A DNA stretch of 64,000 nucleotides from Ahaetulla prasina (lineage: Eukaryota; Chordata; Lepidosauria; Squamata; Colubridae). The notes under the pieces are model-generated. The model saw nothing but the letters and a program-made list of their open reading frames with translations, had not been told where the DNA came from and searched no databases. The translations under genes were made by a program, and so were the position numbers. This document shows positions 8,801 through 18,510 of this stretch, one piece after another. Within the stretch, counting starts at the first letter, position 1. Every line of letters starts with the position of its first letter. The stretch covers positions 370,581,233 through 370,645,232 of the forward strand of contig NC_080539.1 in assembly GCF_028640845.1 (NCBI RefSeq), written 5' to 3'.

Positions 8801-9270
8801 CAGCCCCCAACCTGCCTTTGTGGGGCCATATTCAGTCTATGACAAAGGAATGAACCTCATCCAATTGATTCGCTCCTGTCTCTCAGCGTGTGAACACATA
8901 AAAACACCGTGATATATCACCCTTCTGGCTCGCGGGGAAGATGGCCCGTTTTGTCCAGCAAACAATTTACTCAGAAATTGATTCTTCCACACGTCAGATC
9001 CATCCATTTGGGATATAAACGAGGCAGGCAGAGATGTTTGGGGAGGCAGACTGGAGCTTCAGTCTTGCAACCGAGCACGGGACTAAAAGGCCGCTACTCC
9101 AGAGTGGAGTCGTCTTAAGCTCCGGGCGATGTGAGACGTTGAAAGACTTCCATTAAAAAAGGTTAAAAAAATTGACACCATCAGCTGATGAAAGCTTTGA
9201 TTTACCCGATCTGATCTGCAAAAGCACATAGAACCCTAGGGCTGGAAGGGCCACCTGGAGGTCATCTACA
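8801..9270. other. Mostly unique DNA
   Basis: No gene or strong repeat is visible. The last 40 bp (TAGGGCTGGAAGGGCCACC) resemble a decayed reverse CR1 end. Confidence 0.4.
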
Positions 9271-9272
9271 GG

Positions 9273-9724
9273 GGTGGGCTTCAAAATTTTTAGCAAGGGG
9301 TTCTCTGCCCGGTTGCTGGGTGGGCGTGGCCATGGTGGGCGTGGCCTAGTCGGCCTCCTGCAATATGGTGCGGGGCGGGGAACGTTTTTGCCCTCCCTAG
9401 GTTCTGGAGGTTTTCCTTGAGCCTCCGGGAGGGCAAAAATGGCCTCCGCAGGCTCTGGAGCAGGGGTGAAATGCTCCCGGTTCGGACCGGATCTCTCGAT
9501 CCGGTAGTGATGGCGGAGGATGGTTCAGAGAACCAGTAGCAAAAAATCGTTGCCCCCCCCTCCATGCCCAGCTGAGCCACACAATCATCGGAGGCTGTTT
9601 TTTTTTTTTTACTTTTAAAAGCAATTTTTCTTCTGCCGAAAAAATGCTTTTAAAAGTAAAAAAAAACCCTCTGATGATCGTGAGGCTCAGCTGGGATCAT
9701 CAGAGACTTTTAAAAGCACTTTTT
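9273..9724. mobile_element. Two adjoining hAT-type fragments
   Basis: The first begins CAGGGGTGGGCTTCAAAA and carries GCCCTCC/GGAGGTTTTCC blocks shared with 28940-29362. The second begins CAGGGGTGAAATGCTCCCGG at about 9461 and shares its interior, including the CTTTTAAAAGCA palindrome, with 46957-47348. Neither right end is present. Confidence 0.55.
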
Positions 9725-10365
9725 CTAGAAGACCTCCAAGGTCCCTTCCAACTCTGTTATTCTATTTCTATTTCTATTTCTATTTCTATTTCTATTTCTA
9801 TTCTATTCTATTCTATTCTATTTCTCTTCTCTTCTCTTCTATTTCTCTTCTCTTCTCTTCTCTTCTTATTTCTCTTCTCTTCTCTTCTATTTCTCTTCTC
9901 TTCTCTTCTCTTTTTATTTCTATTCTATTCTCTTCTATTCTATTTCTCTTCTCTTCTCTTCTCTTCTATTTCTCTATTTCTATTCTATTCTATTCTATTC
10001 TATTCTATTCTATTCTATTCTATTCTATTCTATTCCTCTTCTCTTCTCTTCTTGTTTCTCTTCTCTTCTCTTCTATTTCTCTTCTCTTCTCTTCTCTTTT
10101 TATTTCTATTCTATTCTATTCTACTCTATTCTATTCTATTCTATTCTATTCTATTCTATTCTATTCTATTCTATTCTATTCTATTCTATTCTATTCCTCT
10201 TCTCTTCTCTTCTCTTCTTATTTCTCTTCTCTTCTATTCTAATTTCTCTTCTCTTCTCTTCTTATTTCTCTTCTCTTCTCTTCTCTTCTATTTCTCTATT
10301 TCTATTCTATTCTATTCTATTCTATTCTATTCTATTCTATTCTATTCTATTCTATTCTATTCAGC
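9725..10365 (+). repeat. CR1 3' tail expanded into TATTC/TATTTC/TCTTC array
   Basis: A short CR1 3' end (CTAGAAGACCTCCAAGGTCC) at 9725-9755 leads directly into about 610 bp of interleaved TATTTC hexamers, ATTCT pentamers and TCTTC pentamers. The blocks recur in a higher-order alternation. The long open frame across it is an artefact. Confidence 0.9.
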
Positions 10366-10560
10366 CCCTCAAACATTGGAAGACTGCTATCATGTCACCC
10401 CCTCGTCCTTCTTTTCATTAAACTAGACATACCCGCTTACTGCAGCCGTTCTTTGTATGTTCAGTCCCCTTCGTTACTCTTCTCTGCACATTTTCTACAG
10501 TCTCAACATCTTTTTTTTTTTTTGTCGTGGTGACCAGAATTGGACACAGAATTCAAAGTG
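10366..10560 (-). mobile_element. CR1 LINE fragment, reverse
   Basis: The reverse-strand CR1 RT region is visible: CCTCAAACATTGGAAGACTG, CATTAAACTAGACATACCC and CTTCTCTGCACATTTTCTAC. It directly abuts the pentamer array. Dinucleotide AT and AG runs follow at 10576-10610. Confidence 0.8.
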
Positions 10561-10576
10561 TACCCTCCCTAGTAGA

Positions 10577-10610
<34 letters not shown>

Positions 10611-10841
10611 CATAACAATCACTTCTCGTGAGGCTCAGCTAAAAGGAATTTTGGAAAACGCACCATGAGAAATTAACTCTGCCAGCTGGTCTGCTCCATA
10701 AAAATGGCTTTAAAACTACCTTAGATTTAAAAAAAACAAAGGAAAAAAGTGGAATCAATTAGTTAAACCTTCCATATAAACAGCCTCTCTCAGGGGGAAA
10801 GCAAACAATCGCTAAGAGACCGGGCTATGTATTTCTTACAG
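10561..10841. other. Unassigned DNA with short AT and AG runs
   Basis: No repeat family or gene could be assigned apart from the dinucleotide runs. Confidence 0.4.
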
Positions 10842-11563
10842 GTGGTCCTCGACATACGACCACAACCGGATCACTATTTCCAGGGCCAAGCAAGCCAGTT
10901 CTTAAGTTGTTAACCAGTTTGCCAAATTGGTTAAGCGAATTACTGCGGCCGTTAAGTGAATCACCTGGTTGTTAAGTGAATCTGGCTTTCCCCATTGACA
11001 CTGGTCGTCGGAAACCAGCTGGGACGGTCACAAACGGCGACCAGGTAACCCCGGCATGCTGCAAATGGTCATAAATACAGGTAGTCCTCGACTTACAACA
11101 GTTCGTTTAGTGACCGAAGTTACAACGGCACTGAAAAAAGAGACTTATGACCGTTTTTCGCCCTTATGACCGTTACAGCATCCCTGTGGGTCACGTGATC
11201 AAAATTCAGACGCTCGGCAACTGGTTCATACTTATGACCATTGCTGTGTCTCAAGGTCATGTGATCCCCTTTTGCGACCTTCCGACAAGCCAAGTCAATG
11301 GGGAAGCCAGGTTCACTTACAACCGGGACGAGAAAGTTCGTAAAATGGAGCAAAACTCACTTCCCAAATGTGTCGCTTAACAACAGAAATTTTGGGCTCC
11401 ATTGTGGTCATAAGTCGAGGAGCACCTGTGTGTCCTGGTTGCTCAAATTTTTGACCATATGACTGCGGGAAGGCTACGACAATTGTAAGTTCGAGAACGA
11501 GTTGTAAGTTACGTTTTTGGGGTGCAATTGCAACCTCAATAGCTGTAAGTCGAGGACTACCTA
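10842..11563. mobile_element. TA-flanked MITE interrupted by another copy of itself
   Basis: The outer copy occupies 10842-11077 and 11429-11563. Its internal phrase ATAAATA...GTTGCTCAAATTTTTGACC is split at a TA by the inner copy. It ends GTCGAGGACTACCTAC. Confidence 0.75.
11078..11428. mobile_element. TA-flanked MITE inserted in a MITE
   Basis: It starts CAGGTAGTCCTCGACTTAC after TA (11076-11077) and ends GTCGAGGAGCACCTG. The base pair after it is TG rather than TA, probably a mutated duplication. At 351 bp it is close to full length. Confidence 0.75.
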
Positions 11564-11724
11564 CGATATGCCATAGGATAATTTACTGGTAGTCCTCGAC
11601 TTACGACCACAATGGAGACCAAAATTTCTATTGTGGACATTTGTTAAGTGATTCGCCCTATTTTACCATTGTTTTTGCCACCTTCATTGTTAAGTGAATC
11701 ACTGTAGTTGATTAGTTCTTAAGT

Positions 11725-12630
11725 GGCGTTCCTCAAGGCAGCGTCCTTGGACCAACACTCTTTATACTATACATTAATGATCTTTGTGACCACATCTCAA
11801 GTAATTGTGTTCTCTTTGCTGACGATGTCAAACTATTTAACACCACAGACAATACTTCTATCATTCAAAACGACCTTGACCATCTAACCGCTTGGTCTAA
11901 AAATTGGCAGCTCCAAATTTCAACCAGCAAATGCTCAGTCTTACATATAGGAAAAAAGAACCCAAAAACTAAGTACATACTAGATGGACATTACCTTACA
12001 GACGACCCCCATCCCGTTAAAGACCTTGGAGTTTTCATGTCAAATGATCTAAGTGCCAAAGCCCACTGCAACTACATAGCAAAAAAAGCTCTAAGAGTTG
12101 TAAACCTAATTTTGCGTAGCTTCTTTTCCAAAAACACCACACTACTAACCAGAGCATATAAAACATTTGCTAGACCAATTCTAGAATACAGCTCACCTGT
12201 TTGGAACCCTCACCACATCTCTGACATCAATACAATTGAGCGTGTCCAGAAATATTTTACAAGAAGAGTTCTCCATTCCTCTGAAAACAACAAAATACCT
12301 TATCCCACCAGACTTGAAATCCTAGGCTTAGAAAACTTGGAACTCCGTCGCCTTCGACAAGACCTAAGTTTAACTCACAGAATCATCTATTGTAATGTCC
12401 TTCCTGTCAAAGACTACTTCAGCTTTAATTGCAATAATACAAGAGCAACCAATAGATTTAAACTTAATGTCAACCGCTTTAATCTAGATTGCAGAAAATA
12501 TGACTTCTGTAACAGAATCATCAGTGCTTGGAATACTTTACCTGACTCTGTGGTCTCTTCCCATAATCCTAAAAGCTTTAACCAAAAACTTTCTACTATT
12601 GACCTCACCCCATTCCTAAGAGGACCATAA
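11725..12630 (+). CDS. Reverse transcriptase, C-terminal 301 residues, of the Rex1-like LINE (partial)
   Basis: The frame is open without a stop from the truncation point (11725) to TAA at 12628-12630. The catalytic FADD box is at residues 31-34 (11815-11826) and is followed by the usual WCQ-type region (AWSKNWQLQISTSKC) and a DLGV motif. The thumb and C-terminus (SFFSKN, RPILEYSSPVW, IERVQKYFTRR, LGLENLELRRLRQDL) follow the CR1-superfamily pattern. The endonuclease and the N-terminal RT are missing, so the copy cannot be autonomous. An ATG inside at 12037 is not a real start. The open frame suggests a recent insertion. Confidence 0.8.
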   Translation, partial: GVPQGSVLGPTLFILYINDLCDHISSNCVLFADDVKLFNTTDNTSIIQNDLDHLTAWSKNWQLQISTSKCSVLHIGKKNPKTKYILDGHYLTDDPHPVKDLGVFMSNDLSAKAHCNYIAKKALRVVNLILRSFFSKNTTLLTRAYKTFARPILEYSSPVWNPHHISDINTIERVQKYFTRRVLHSSENNKIPYPTRLEILGLENLELRRLRQDLSLTHRIIYCNVLPVKDYFSFNCNNTRATNRFKLNVNRFNLDCRKYDFCNRIISAWNTLPDSVVSSHNPKSFNQKLSTIDLTPFLRGP

Positions 12631-12812
12631 GGGGCGTGCATAAGCGCACAAACGTGCCTACCGTTCCTGTCCTATTGTTTTTCTTTTCTTCTTCCTATAT
12701 ATATATATATATATGCTTATACCTCCTAACATTTACTCATATATATGTTTATATACTATATAATCTTTTTGTATGATGTTGTGACAAAATAAATAAATAA
12801 ATAAATAAATCT
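11725..12812 (+). mobile_element. Rex1-like (CR1-superfamily) LINE, 5'-truncated, open RT
   Basis: The insertion starts inside the RT domain at a GVPQGSVLGP-like motif and runs to a (AAAT)n tail at 12788-12812 following GATGTTGTGACAAAATA. Reverse copies of its 3' end are found at 1900-2150 and 19237-19850. The clade is inferred from the C-terminal RT style and short tail; L3 or L2 relatives remain possible. Confidence 0.8.
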
Positions 12813-12992
12813 GGCTTCCCCATTGGCTTTGCTTGTCGGAAGGTCACAAAAAGGGATCACATGACCCCAGGAGTCACTGCGACCGTCATAAATATACGAG
12901 CCATGCGTCTGAATTTTGATTTCGTCAACATCATGGGGATGTTGCAAAGGTCGTAACTGTGAAAAATGGTCATAAGTCCCTTTTTTCAGAAC

Positions 12993-13256
12993 GGGGGTGA
13001 AATGCTACCGGTTCACTCCGATTTGGGCAATCTGGTAGCGGCGGTGGCGGCGCAAGGTTCGATGAATTGGCGCCAGCACGAGGCTCCGCCCACATTGTTA
13101 CTTCTTGGTTTTAACCAGAAAGTAACCTGTTTTTGACCCTCTGCGCATGCGCAGAAGGCTTTGTGCATGCGCATAGCGCCTAAAATCGGACATGAAGATG
13201 ACCCTTGGCGCACGGACTTCCGAACCAGTATGGAAGGTAAGTAGATTTCACCCCTG
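12993..13256. mobile_element. hAT-type non-autonomous element with exact 8-bp duplication
   Basis: The 264-bp element runs from GGGGGTGAAATGCTACCGG to GATTTCACCCCTG and has matching inverted ends. It is flanked by identical TTCAGAAC octamers (12985-12992 and 13257-13264). The host MITE phrase continues across the site, so the duplication is clear. It has no coding capacity. Confidence 0.9.
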
Positions 13257-13399
13257 TTCAGAACCATTGTAACTTTGAATGGTCACTAAACAAACCGTTA
13301 TAAGTTGTGGAATACCTTGCAGGATTTTACTCCAATCTTCAACCAAAATTTCTGTTTTTCTTTCATTTTCGCTTTGCTTTTAAGCATTTCACTCTTTTG

Positions 13400-13690
13400 T
13401 AGCTATAATTATTATTATTATTATTATTTATTATATTTGTATACCGCCCATCTCCCGAAGGACTCAGGGCGGTTCACAGCCAAAAAACAACAGAAAACAT
13501 ATAATACATATAAACAGCTAAAAGAATAGACAGTTAAATTCAATTGATGCCCTAAAACTATAAGTATAAATTTTAAAACCTCATTTAAACCTCTTTTATT
13601 AAAAATCCCAATTTAAAAATTATGTTCAAGCTAGTCCTGCTCTTCGAAATAGTAACGTCTTCAGCTCGCGGCGGAAGGACCTGAAAATAT
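13400..13690 (-). mobile_element. L2-like LINE or SINE tail, reverse
   Basis: An ATT array followed by ATACCGCCCATCTCCCGAAG and GACTCAGGGCGGTTCACAGC is the reverse complement of the tail in the tRNA-derived SINE family, but the adjoining DNA differs. It is therefore more likely the LINE partner. Confidence 0.6.
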
Positions 13691-13950
13691 AATTCTTTAT
13701 ATATTTTTTTTATCATCAGCTTGAAGAATGTACAATGATTACAGTAAATTACTTAGAATAAAGGAATATTTTTTCAACCAAAAGGGGGAAAAACATATCG
13801 CCACTGTATTTTTATAGCATAGTATATTTATTGATTTTACTCCGATCTTCAGTAAATAAGGTCTTTACTTTGCTTTTAGTATTTCACTCTTCTATACCTC
13901 TTCCTTATTTCTTTCATCGACTTGAAGAACGTAAAGTGACTACAGTAAAG
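13691..13950. other. AT-rich unassigned DNA
   Basis: A locally duplicated phrase (TTTTACTCC.ATCTTCA near 13325 and 13842) suggests an old duplication. No gene is seen. Confidence 0.4.
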
Positions 13951-13958
13951 GTTTAGAG

Positions 13959-14064
13959 GAGGGGTCTCCAACCTTGGCAACTTTAAGCCTGGAGGACTTC
14001 AACTCCCAGAATTCTGGGAGTTGAAGTCCTCCAGGCTTAAAGTTGCCAAGGTTGGAGACCCCTG
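13959..14064. mobile_element. Near-perfect foldback MITE (hAT-like octamer duplication)
   Basis: The 106-bp element is an almost perfect palindrome with arms of about 53 bases and no loop. It starts GAGGGGTCTCCAACCTTGGC and ends with the reverse complement, meeting at AGAATTCT. Flanking octamers GTTTAGAG (13951-13958) and GTTTAAAG (14065-14072) differ at one base. Other copies are at 31515, 42435, 53391 and 54871. Confidence 0.85.
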
Positions 14065-14190
14065 GTTTAAAGTAAAGGATTTTTTTTTTCACCCAAAAGG
14101 AGAGAAAAAATAGAACTAAAATACAGAAAAATAATTCAAAATGAACGCTGAGCTTTGTACCACTTGCTAAAGTCGTTGTTACCGTTGGTA

Positions 14191-14572
14191 CAGGGTAGTC
14201 CTCGACTTACGACCACAATGGATCCCAAAATTTCTGCGGTGAGGAGACATAGTTAAGTGAATTTCGCCCCATTTTACGACTTCTCCTGCCCTGGTTGTTA
14301 AGTCAACCGCCTCAGTTCTTAAGTTAGTAATCCGGTTGTTAAGTGAACCGGGTTTCCCCATCGACTTTGCTTATCAGAAGATCGCAAAAGTGGTTCTGGG
14401 GCACTGCAACCGTCATAAGTATGAATCAGTAGTCAAGCATCTGAATTTTGATCACATGCATGGGGAAAGTTGCAACCGTTGTATTTGTGAAAAATGGTTG
14501 TTAAGTCCCTTTTTTTCAGTGATGCTGTAACTTCGAACGGTCACTAAACGAAGCGTTGTTCATGACTACCCA
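14191..14572. mobile_element. TA-flanked MITE, left member of an inverted pair
   Basis: It starts CAGGGTAGTCCTCGACTTAC after TA (14189-14190) and ends near CATGACTACCCA, followed by TA. It is complete, at about 382 bp. Confidence 0.8.
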
Positions 14573-14574
14573 TA

Positions 14575-14984
14575 CGGGTAGTCCTCAACTTACAACAGTT
14601 CATTTAGTGACCGTTCGAAGTTACAGCATCACTGAAAAAAGGGACTTATTATTATTATTTTTATTATTATTTATTAAATTTTTATAAAACTTACGACTGT
14701 TTTTCACACTTATGACCGTCGTAGCATCCCAGTGGTTGGATGCTTGACAACTGACTCTCATTTATGACGGTTGCAATGCCCTGGAGTCACTTTTGTGACC
14801 AGCAAAGTCAATGGAGAAGCCAGATTCACTTAACAACCGCGTTGCTAATTTAACAGCTGCTGTGATTCACTTAACAAATATGCTAAGAAAAGTTGTAAAA
14901 TAGGGCCAAGCTCACTTAACCAATTTCTCACTTAACAACATAGATTTTAAGCCCCATTGTGGCCATAAGTTGAGGATTACTTGT
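14575..14984. mobile_element. TA-flanked MITE, right member of an inverted pair
   Basis: It starts CGGGTAGTCCTCAACTTAC immediately after the TA at 14573-14574 and runs in the opposite orientation to its neighbour. An ATT/TTAT array is inserted or expanded at 14648-14685. It ends near GTTGAGGATTACTTGTA. Confidence 0.8.
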
Positions 14985-15263
14985 ATTAAACACAACTTCT
15001 GGATGTTTTTAAGGGTCGCCCCATGAGCAATGCATTGCAGTAGTCAAGACCAGGTGAAACTAAAGCCAAAATAACCATTGTTTCACCTCATCTGCATCTG
15101 AAACAAGCTAAATATCAGGAAGGGTTCTTCAGTTCAGGAAGAGTTGCCTCTAGCTACTTGTTGTAATTCTGCAAAGATGTTCCTCGCTGTTGCAAATCCA
15201 GAGTGGAAGTCCAGCTGAGGTCTCTCTCCATCCAAAACAGATTCAACCTCAATCCTCGGTCCA
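14985..15263. other. Unassigned DNA
   Basis: It contains AAGGGTCGCCCCATGAGC, also seen at 4665-4682, so a diverged interspersed repeat is likely. No gene is seen. Confidence 0.4.
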
Positions 15264-15345
15264 GTTTCTATTTGTTTGTTTGTTTGTTTGTTTACATTTA
15301 TACCCCGCCCTTCTCCGAAGACTCAGGGCGGCTTACAGTGTATTT
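15264..15345 (-). mobile_element. SINE/L2-like tail fragment, reverse
   Basis: A TTTG array at 15272-15295 is followed by ATACCCCGCCCTTCTCCGAAG and ACTCAGGGCGGCTTACA, the reverse of the SINE tail. Confidence 0.7.
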
Positions 15346-15699
15346 ACTACCAGGAGTACTGACTGACTTAAGTTTAATGCTAGGAAGTTCTTGCTCATCC
15401 AACATATGATTGGTCTTCTCGGACAATGAATAAGGAGACTGACGGCTCCCTTGGAAGAGAACGGTATGTGTGTGTGTGTGTTCAGATGACACCTTCCGAG
15501 GTTGGCCTCAGAAATGAACAACGTTGGTATCCAAAATTCAGCCAGTGGCTGGAAGGGGAGGACCCGGTTGGAAACCTTGGATATTTCTGCTACCAAAAAC
15601 TGGGTGATCTTGGACAGGTATGCCCAGGTACCAAAAAAAGTATGTCGACAGCACTACAACGCTACAACAGTGGGCCCATAGGAGCTGGAATGAACCCAG
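15346..15699. other. Unassigned DNA with a short TG array
   Basis: GTGTGTGTGTGTG occurs at 15467-15481. No other structure is recognised. Confidence 0.4.
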
Positions 15700-16600
15700 C
15701 CTGATACTCCTCCTCCTCCTCTTCCTTCATATCCTCCTTCCCATCCACTTTCTTCCCATCCTCCTCCTCCTCTTTCTCTTTCTCCTCCTCCTCCTCCTCT
15801 TTCTCTTTCTCCTCCTCTTTCTCTTTTCCCTCCTCCTCCTCCTCCACCTCCTCCTCCTCCTCCTCTTTCTCTTTCTCTTTCTCCTCCTCTCCTCTTTCTC
15901 TTCCTCTTTCTCCTCCTCCTCTTTCTCCTATTCATCTTTCTCCTCTCTTCTACCTCCTCTTTCTTCTCCTCCTCCCCTTTCCCCTTCTCTTTCTCCTTCT
16001 CTTTCTCTTTCCCCTCCTCCTCCTCTTTCTGCTCCTCTCCTCTTTCTCCTCTTCCTCCTCTTCGTCTTTCTCCTCTCTTCCACCTCCTCTTTCTCCTCCT
16101 CCTCCTCCTCCTCTTTCTCTTTCTCCTCCTCCTCTTTCTCTTCCTCTTTCTCCTCCTCCTCTTTCTCCTCCTCTTCCTCTTCGTCTTTCTCCTCTCTTCC
16201 ACCTCCTCTTTCTCCTCCTCCTCCTCTTTCTCTTTCTCTTTCTCCTCCCCTCCTCTTTCTCCTCTTCCTCCCCTTCGCCTTTCTTCTCTGTTCCCCCTCC
16301 TCTCTCTCCTCCCCCTCCTCCCCATTCTTCTCCTTCATCTCCTCCTTTCCATCCTCCTTTTTCCTCTCCTCCTCCTCCTCCTTCTCTTCCTCTTCCTCTT
16401 TCTCCTCCTCCTCCATCCCATCCTCCTCCTCCTGCTCCTTCCCCTCCCTCTCATCCTTCCCCCGTCCTCTGTCCTCCTCCTACCCCCTTTCCTTTTCCTT
16501 TTCCTTTTCCTTCTCCTTCTCCTTCTCCTTCTCCACCTCCTCCTTCACATCCCTTCCATTCTTTTCCTCCTCTTCCTCTTCTTTTTCCCCCCCACATACC
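15700..16600. repeat. 900-bp polypyrimidine tract (CTC, CTT and CTTTCT units)
   Basis: The + strand is almost free of purines. CTCCTC trinucleotides alternate with CTTTCTCTTTCT runs, and phrases such as TCGTCTTTCTCCTCTCTTCC recur (about 16050 and 16182), showing local duplication. A 467-codon open frame through it is a composition artefact; its last part (16600-17023) is ordinary DNA. Confidence 0.95.
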
Positions 16601-17103
16601 CCAAAATCTGTTGATGAAATTCTTGGCTCAGACAGGAGCGCAAGTAATTCACGGCTGGAGACCAGAAGTGGATTGAATCCTGGCCCCGAAATCCCTTCTG
16701 CTAAGCTTCTACTTCCTTTTGCAGCAGCCACATTTAAGTATTCCTATCCGGGCCTCGGTTATTGGCTCGGTCTTAAAAAAAAAACCCCGCCATCCTTTAG
16801 CCGATCATCTGGAGATTTGCCAGTGGATTCCAATCTATTTATCGTCCACCCCGGCTGTATACAAATGCGGGTTTTCCCTCTCTACGCTTCCTGTAATATA
16901 ATCATTTCAAAACCCCTGAAAATCCATCCAGGGAAATTTCACACACTCGCAGCTGCGGTGATGTATTATAAAGACGCCCCATTAATTATTGACTCGCTTA
17001 TGGCACTGATCCTTGAATCTTGATAGATAAAGAGATTTTAGCGTGGTTTCCCCCCCCCCTAATGTTCCTTTTCGCTTTATAGATACCTCCAAGGCAAATG
17101 GGG

Positions 17104-17135
<32 letters not shown>

Positions 17136-17489
17136 AGGAGAGAGAGAGGGAGGAAAAAAGAGTGAGGCAATCGTGCAACATGATTAGGGAATATCAGACA
17201 TTTAGAGCTGGTTGGAAAGAGACCGTTTTCCAACGCGATCTCTCTTTTGGCTTTTGGGTGATTAAAAGTAAATTAGGAGAGAGAGAGACGCTTCCGCCAA
17301 ACACACCAGAAAGGAATTTGGATCCACGTCAAGACCGCCTTTTCGGTATTCAAATGGTGTTGTTGGTCTGGCCGCGCTGAAGCTTTTCCTCAATAATAAT
17401 GATGTACAGTAGGCTGGGACTGCCTAAAATCTTTGCTAAGGGAGTTGGTCCACAGCAGAAAGGGAGGTCTGTCTATGTATCTACTGTAT
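16600..17489. other. Mostly unique DNA, possible conserved segment
   Basis: 16600-16780 has weak tRNA-SINE-like text. 16780-17040 is low-repeat, AT-balanced DNA with several homeodomain-type ATTA cores (for example GCCCCATTAATTATTGAC). A GAAA/GAGA run lies at 17107-17158. No gene is seen. Conserved non-coding status is speculation. Confidence 0.4.
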
Positions 17490-17500
17490 GTTTATGTCTA

Positions 17501-17560
<60 letters not shown>

Positions 17561-17735
17561 ATCTATCTATCTATCTATCTATCTTCTATCTATCTATCTA
17601 TCCATCTATTTATCATCTATCTATCTATCCATCCATCCATCCATCCATCCATCCATCCATCCATCCATCCATCCATCCATCCATCTATTTTCTATCTATC
17701 TATCTTTCTATCAATCTATCTATCTATCTATCTAT

Positions 17736-17828
<93 letters not shown>

Positions 17829-17987
17829 CATCCATCTATCATCTATCTATCTATCTATCTCTCTATCTATCATCTATCTATCTATCTATCATCTCTCTAT
17901 CTATCTATCATCTGTCTATCTATCTATTAATCTATCTGTCTATCATCTATCTATCTATCTGTCTATCTATCTATCTATCCATCTATC

Positions 17988-18037
<50 letters not shown>

Positions 18038-18156
18038 CATCCATCCATCCATCTATTTATCATCTATCTATCTATCCATCCATCCATCCATCCATCCATC
18101 CATCTATCTCTTACCTATCTTTATCTATCTATCTATCTATCCATCTATCTATCATA

Positions 18157-18189
<33 letters not shown>

Positions 18190-18249
18190 GCGGTATCTGT
18201 CTAGTGTCTGCCTGCCTGCTTGTCTGTCTTATATCTCTCTCTCTCCCTG

Positions 18250-18281
<32 letters not shown>

Positions 18282-18475
18282 TGTCTCTCTCTCTCTCTCT
18301 CCCTGTCTCTCTCTCTCTCTCTCTCTGTTTATCTATCTATCCATATCCACCTATTCATCCAACCATCCATCCATCCATCATCTGTATCTCTCTCTCTCTC
18401 CCTACCTACATATCCATCCATCCATCCATCCATCCACCATCTCTCTCTCTCCCCACTCCCCCGGAATCTCCTTTC
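17490..18475. repeat. CTAT/CCAT/CTCT tetramer block (GATA on the minus strand)
   Basis: About 1 kb of ATCT tetramers has interspersed ATCC runs (17627-17685, 18028-18050, 18073-18100) and a CTCT/CTGT section (18155-18330). The reverse strand is GATA-rich, as in the Bkm satellite of snakes. Long open frames are artefacts. Confidence 0.95.
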
Positions 18476-18510
18476 TTTTTCTCCCCATGAATCTAAAAAC
18501 CCAGCAATTA

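Larger units (their letters stand above)
11588..13313. mobile_element. TA-flanked MITE hosting a LINE and a hAT element
   Basis: MITE sequence appears at 11588-11724 (GGTAGTCCTCGACTTACGACC onward), 12813-12992 (CTGGCTTCCCCATTGGC onward) and 13257-13313 (the final CACTAAACAAACCG block). The two gaps hold a Rex1-like LINE and a 264-bp hAT-type element. Confidence 0.8.

Noticed and set aside
9644..10426. 260-codon open frame rich in Ser, Leu, Phe and Tyr
   Set aside because: It is a translation of the TATTC/TCTTC array, whose pentamer and hexamer units avoid stops in this frame.
15620..17023. 467-codon open frame and matching long frames on the minus strand
   Set aside because: The pyrimidine tract cannot form stops on the + strand. 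The composition is pure Leu/Ser/Phe/Pro and there are no domains.
17490..18475. CRISPR-like regular spacing in the tetramer block
   Set aside because: There are no distinct spacers; it is a simple tandem repeat in vertebrate-type DNA.
17399..18490. 363-codon frame of repeating YLSI units
   Set aside because: It is a translation of CTAT tetramers; a tetramer array gives the same peptide in three frames.
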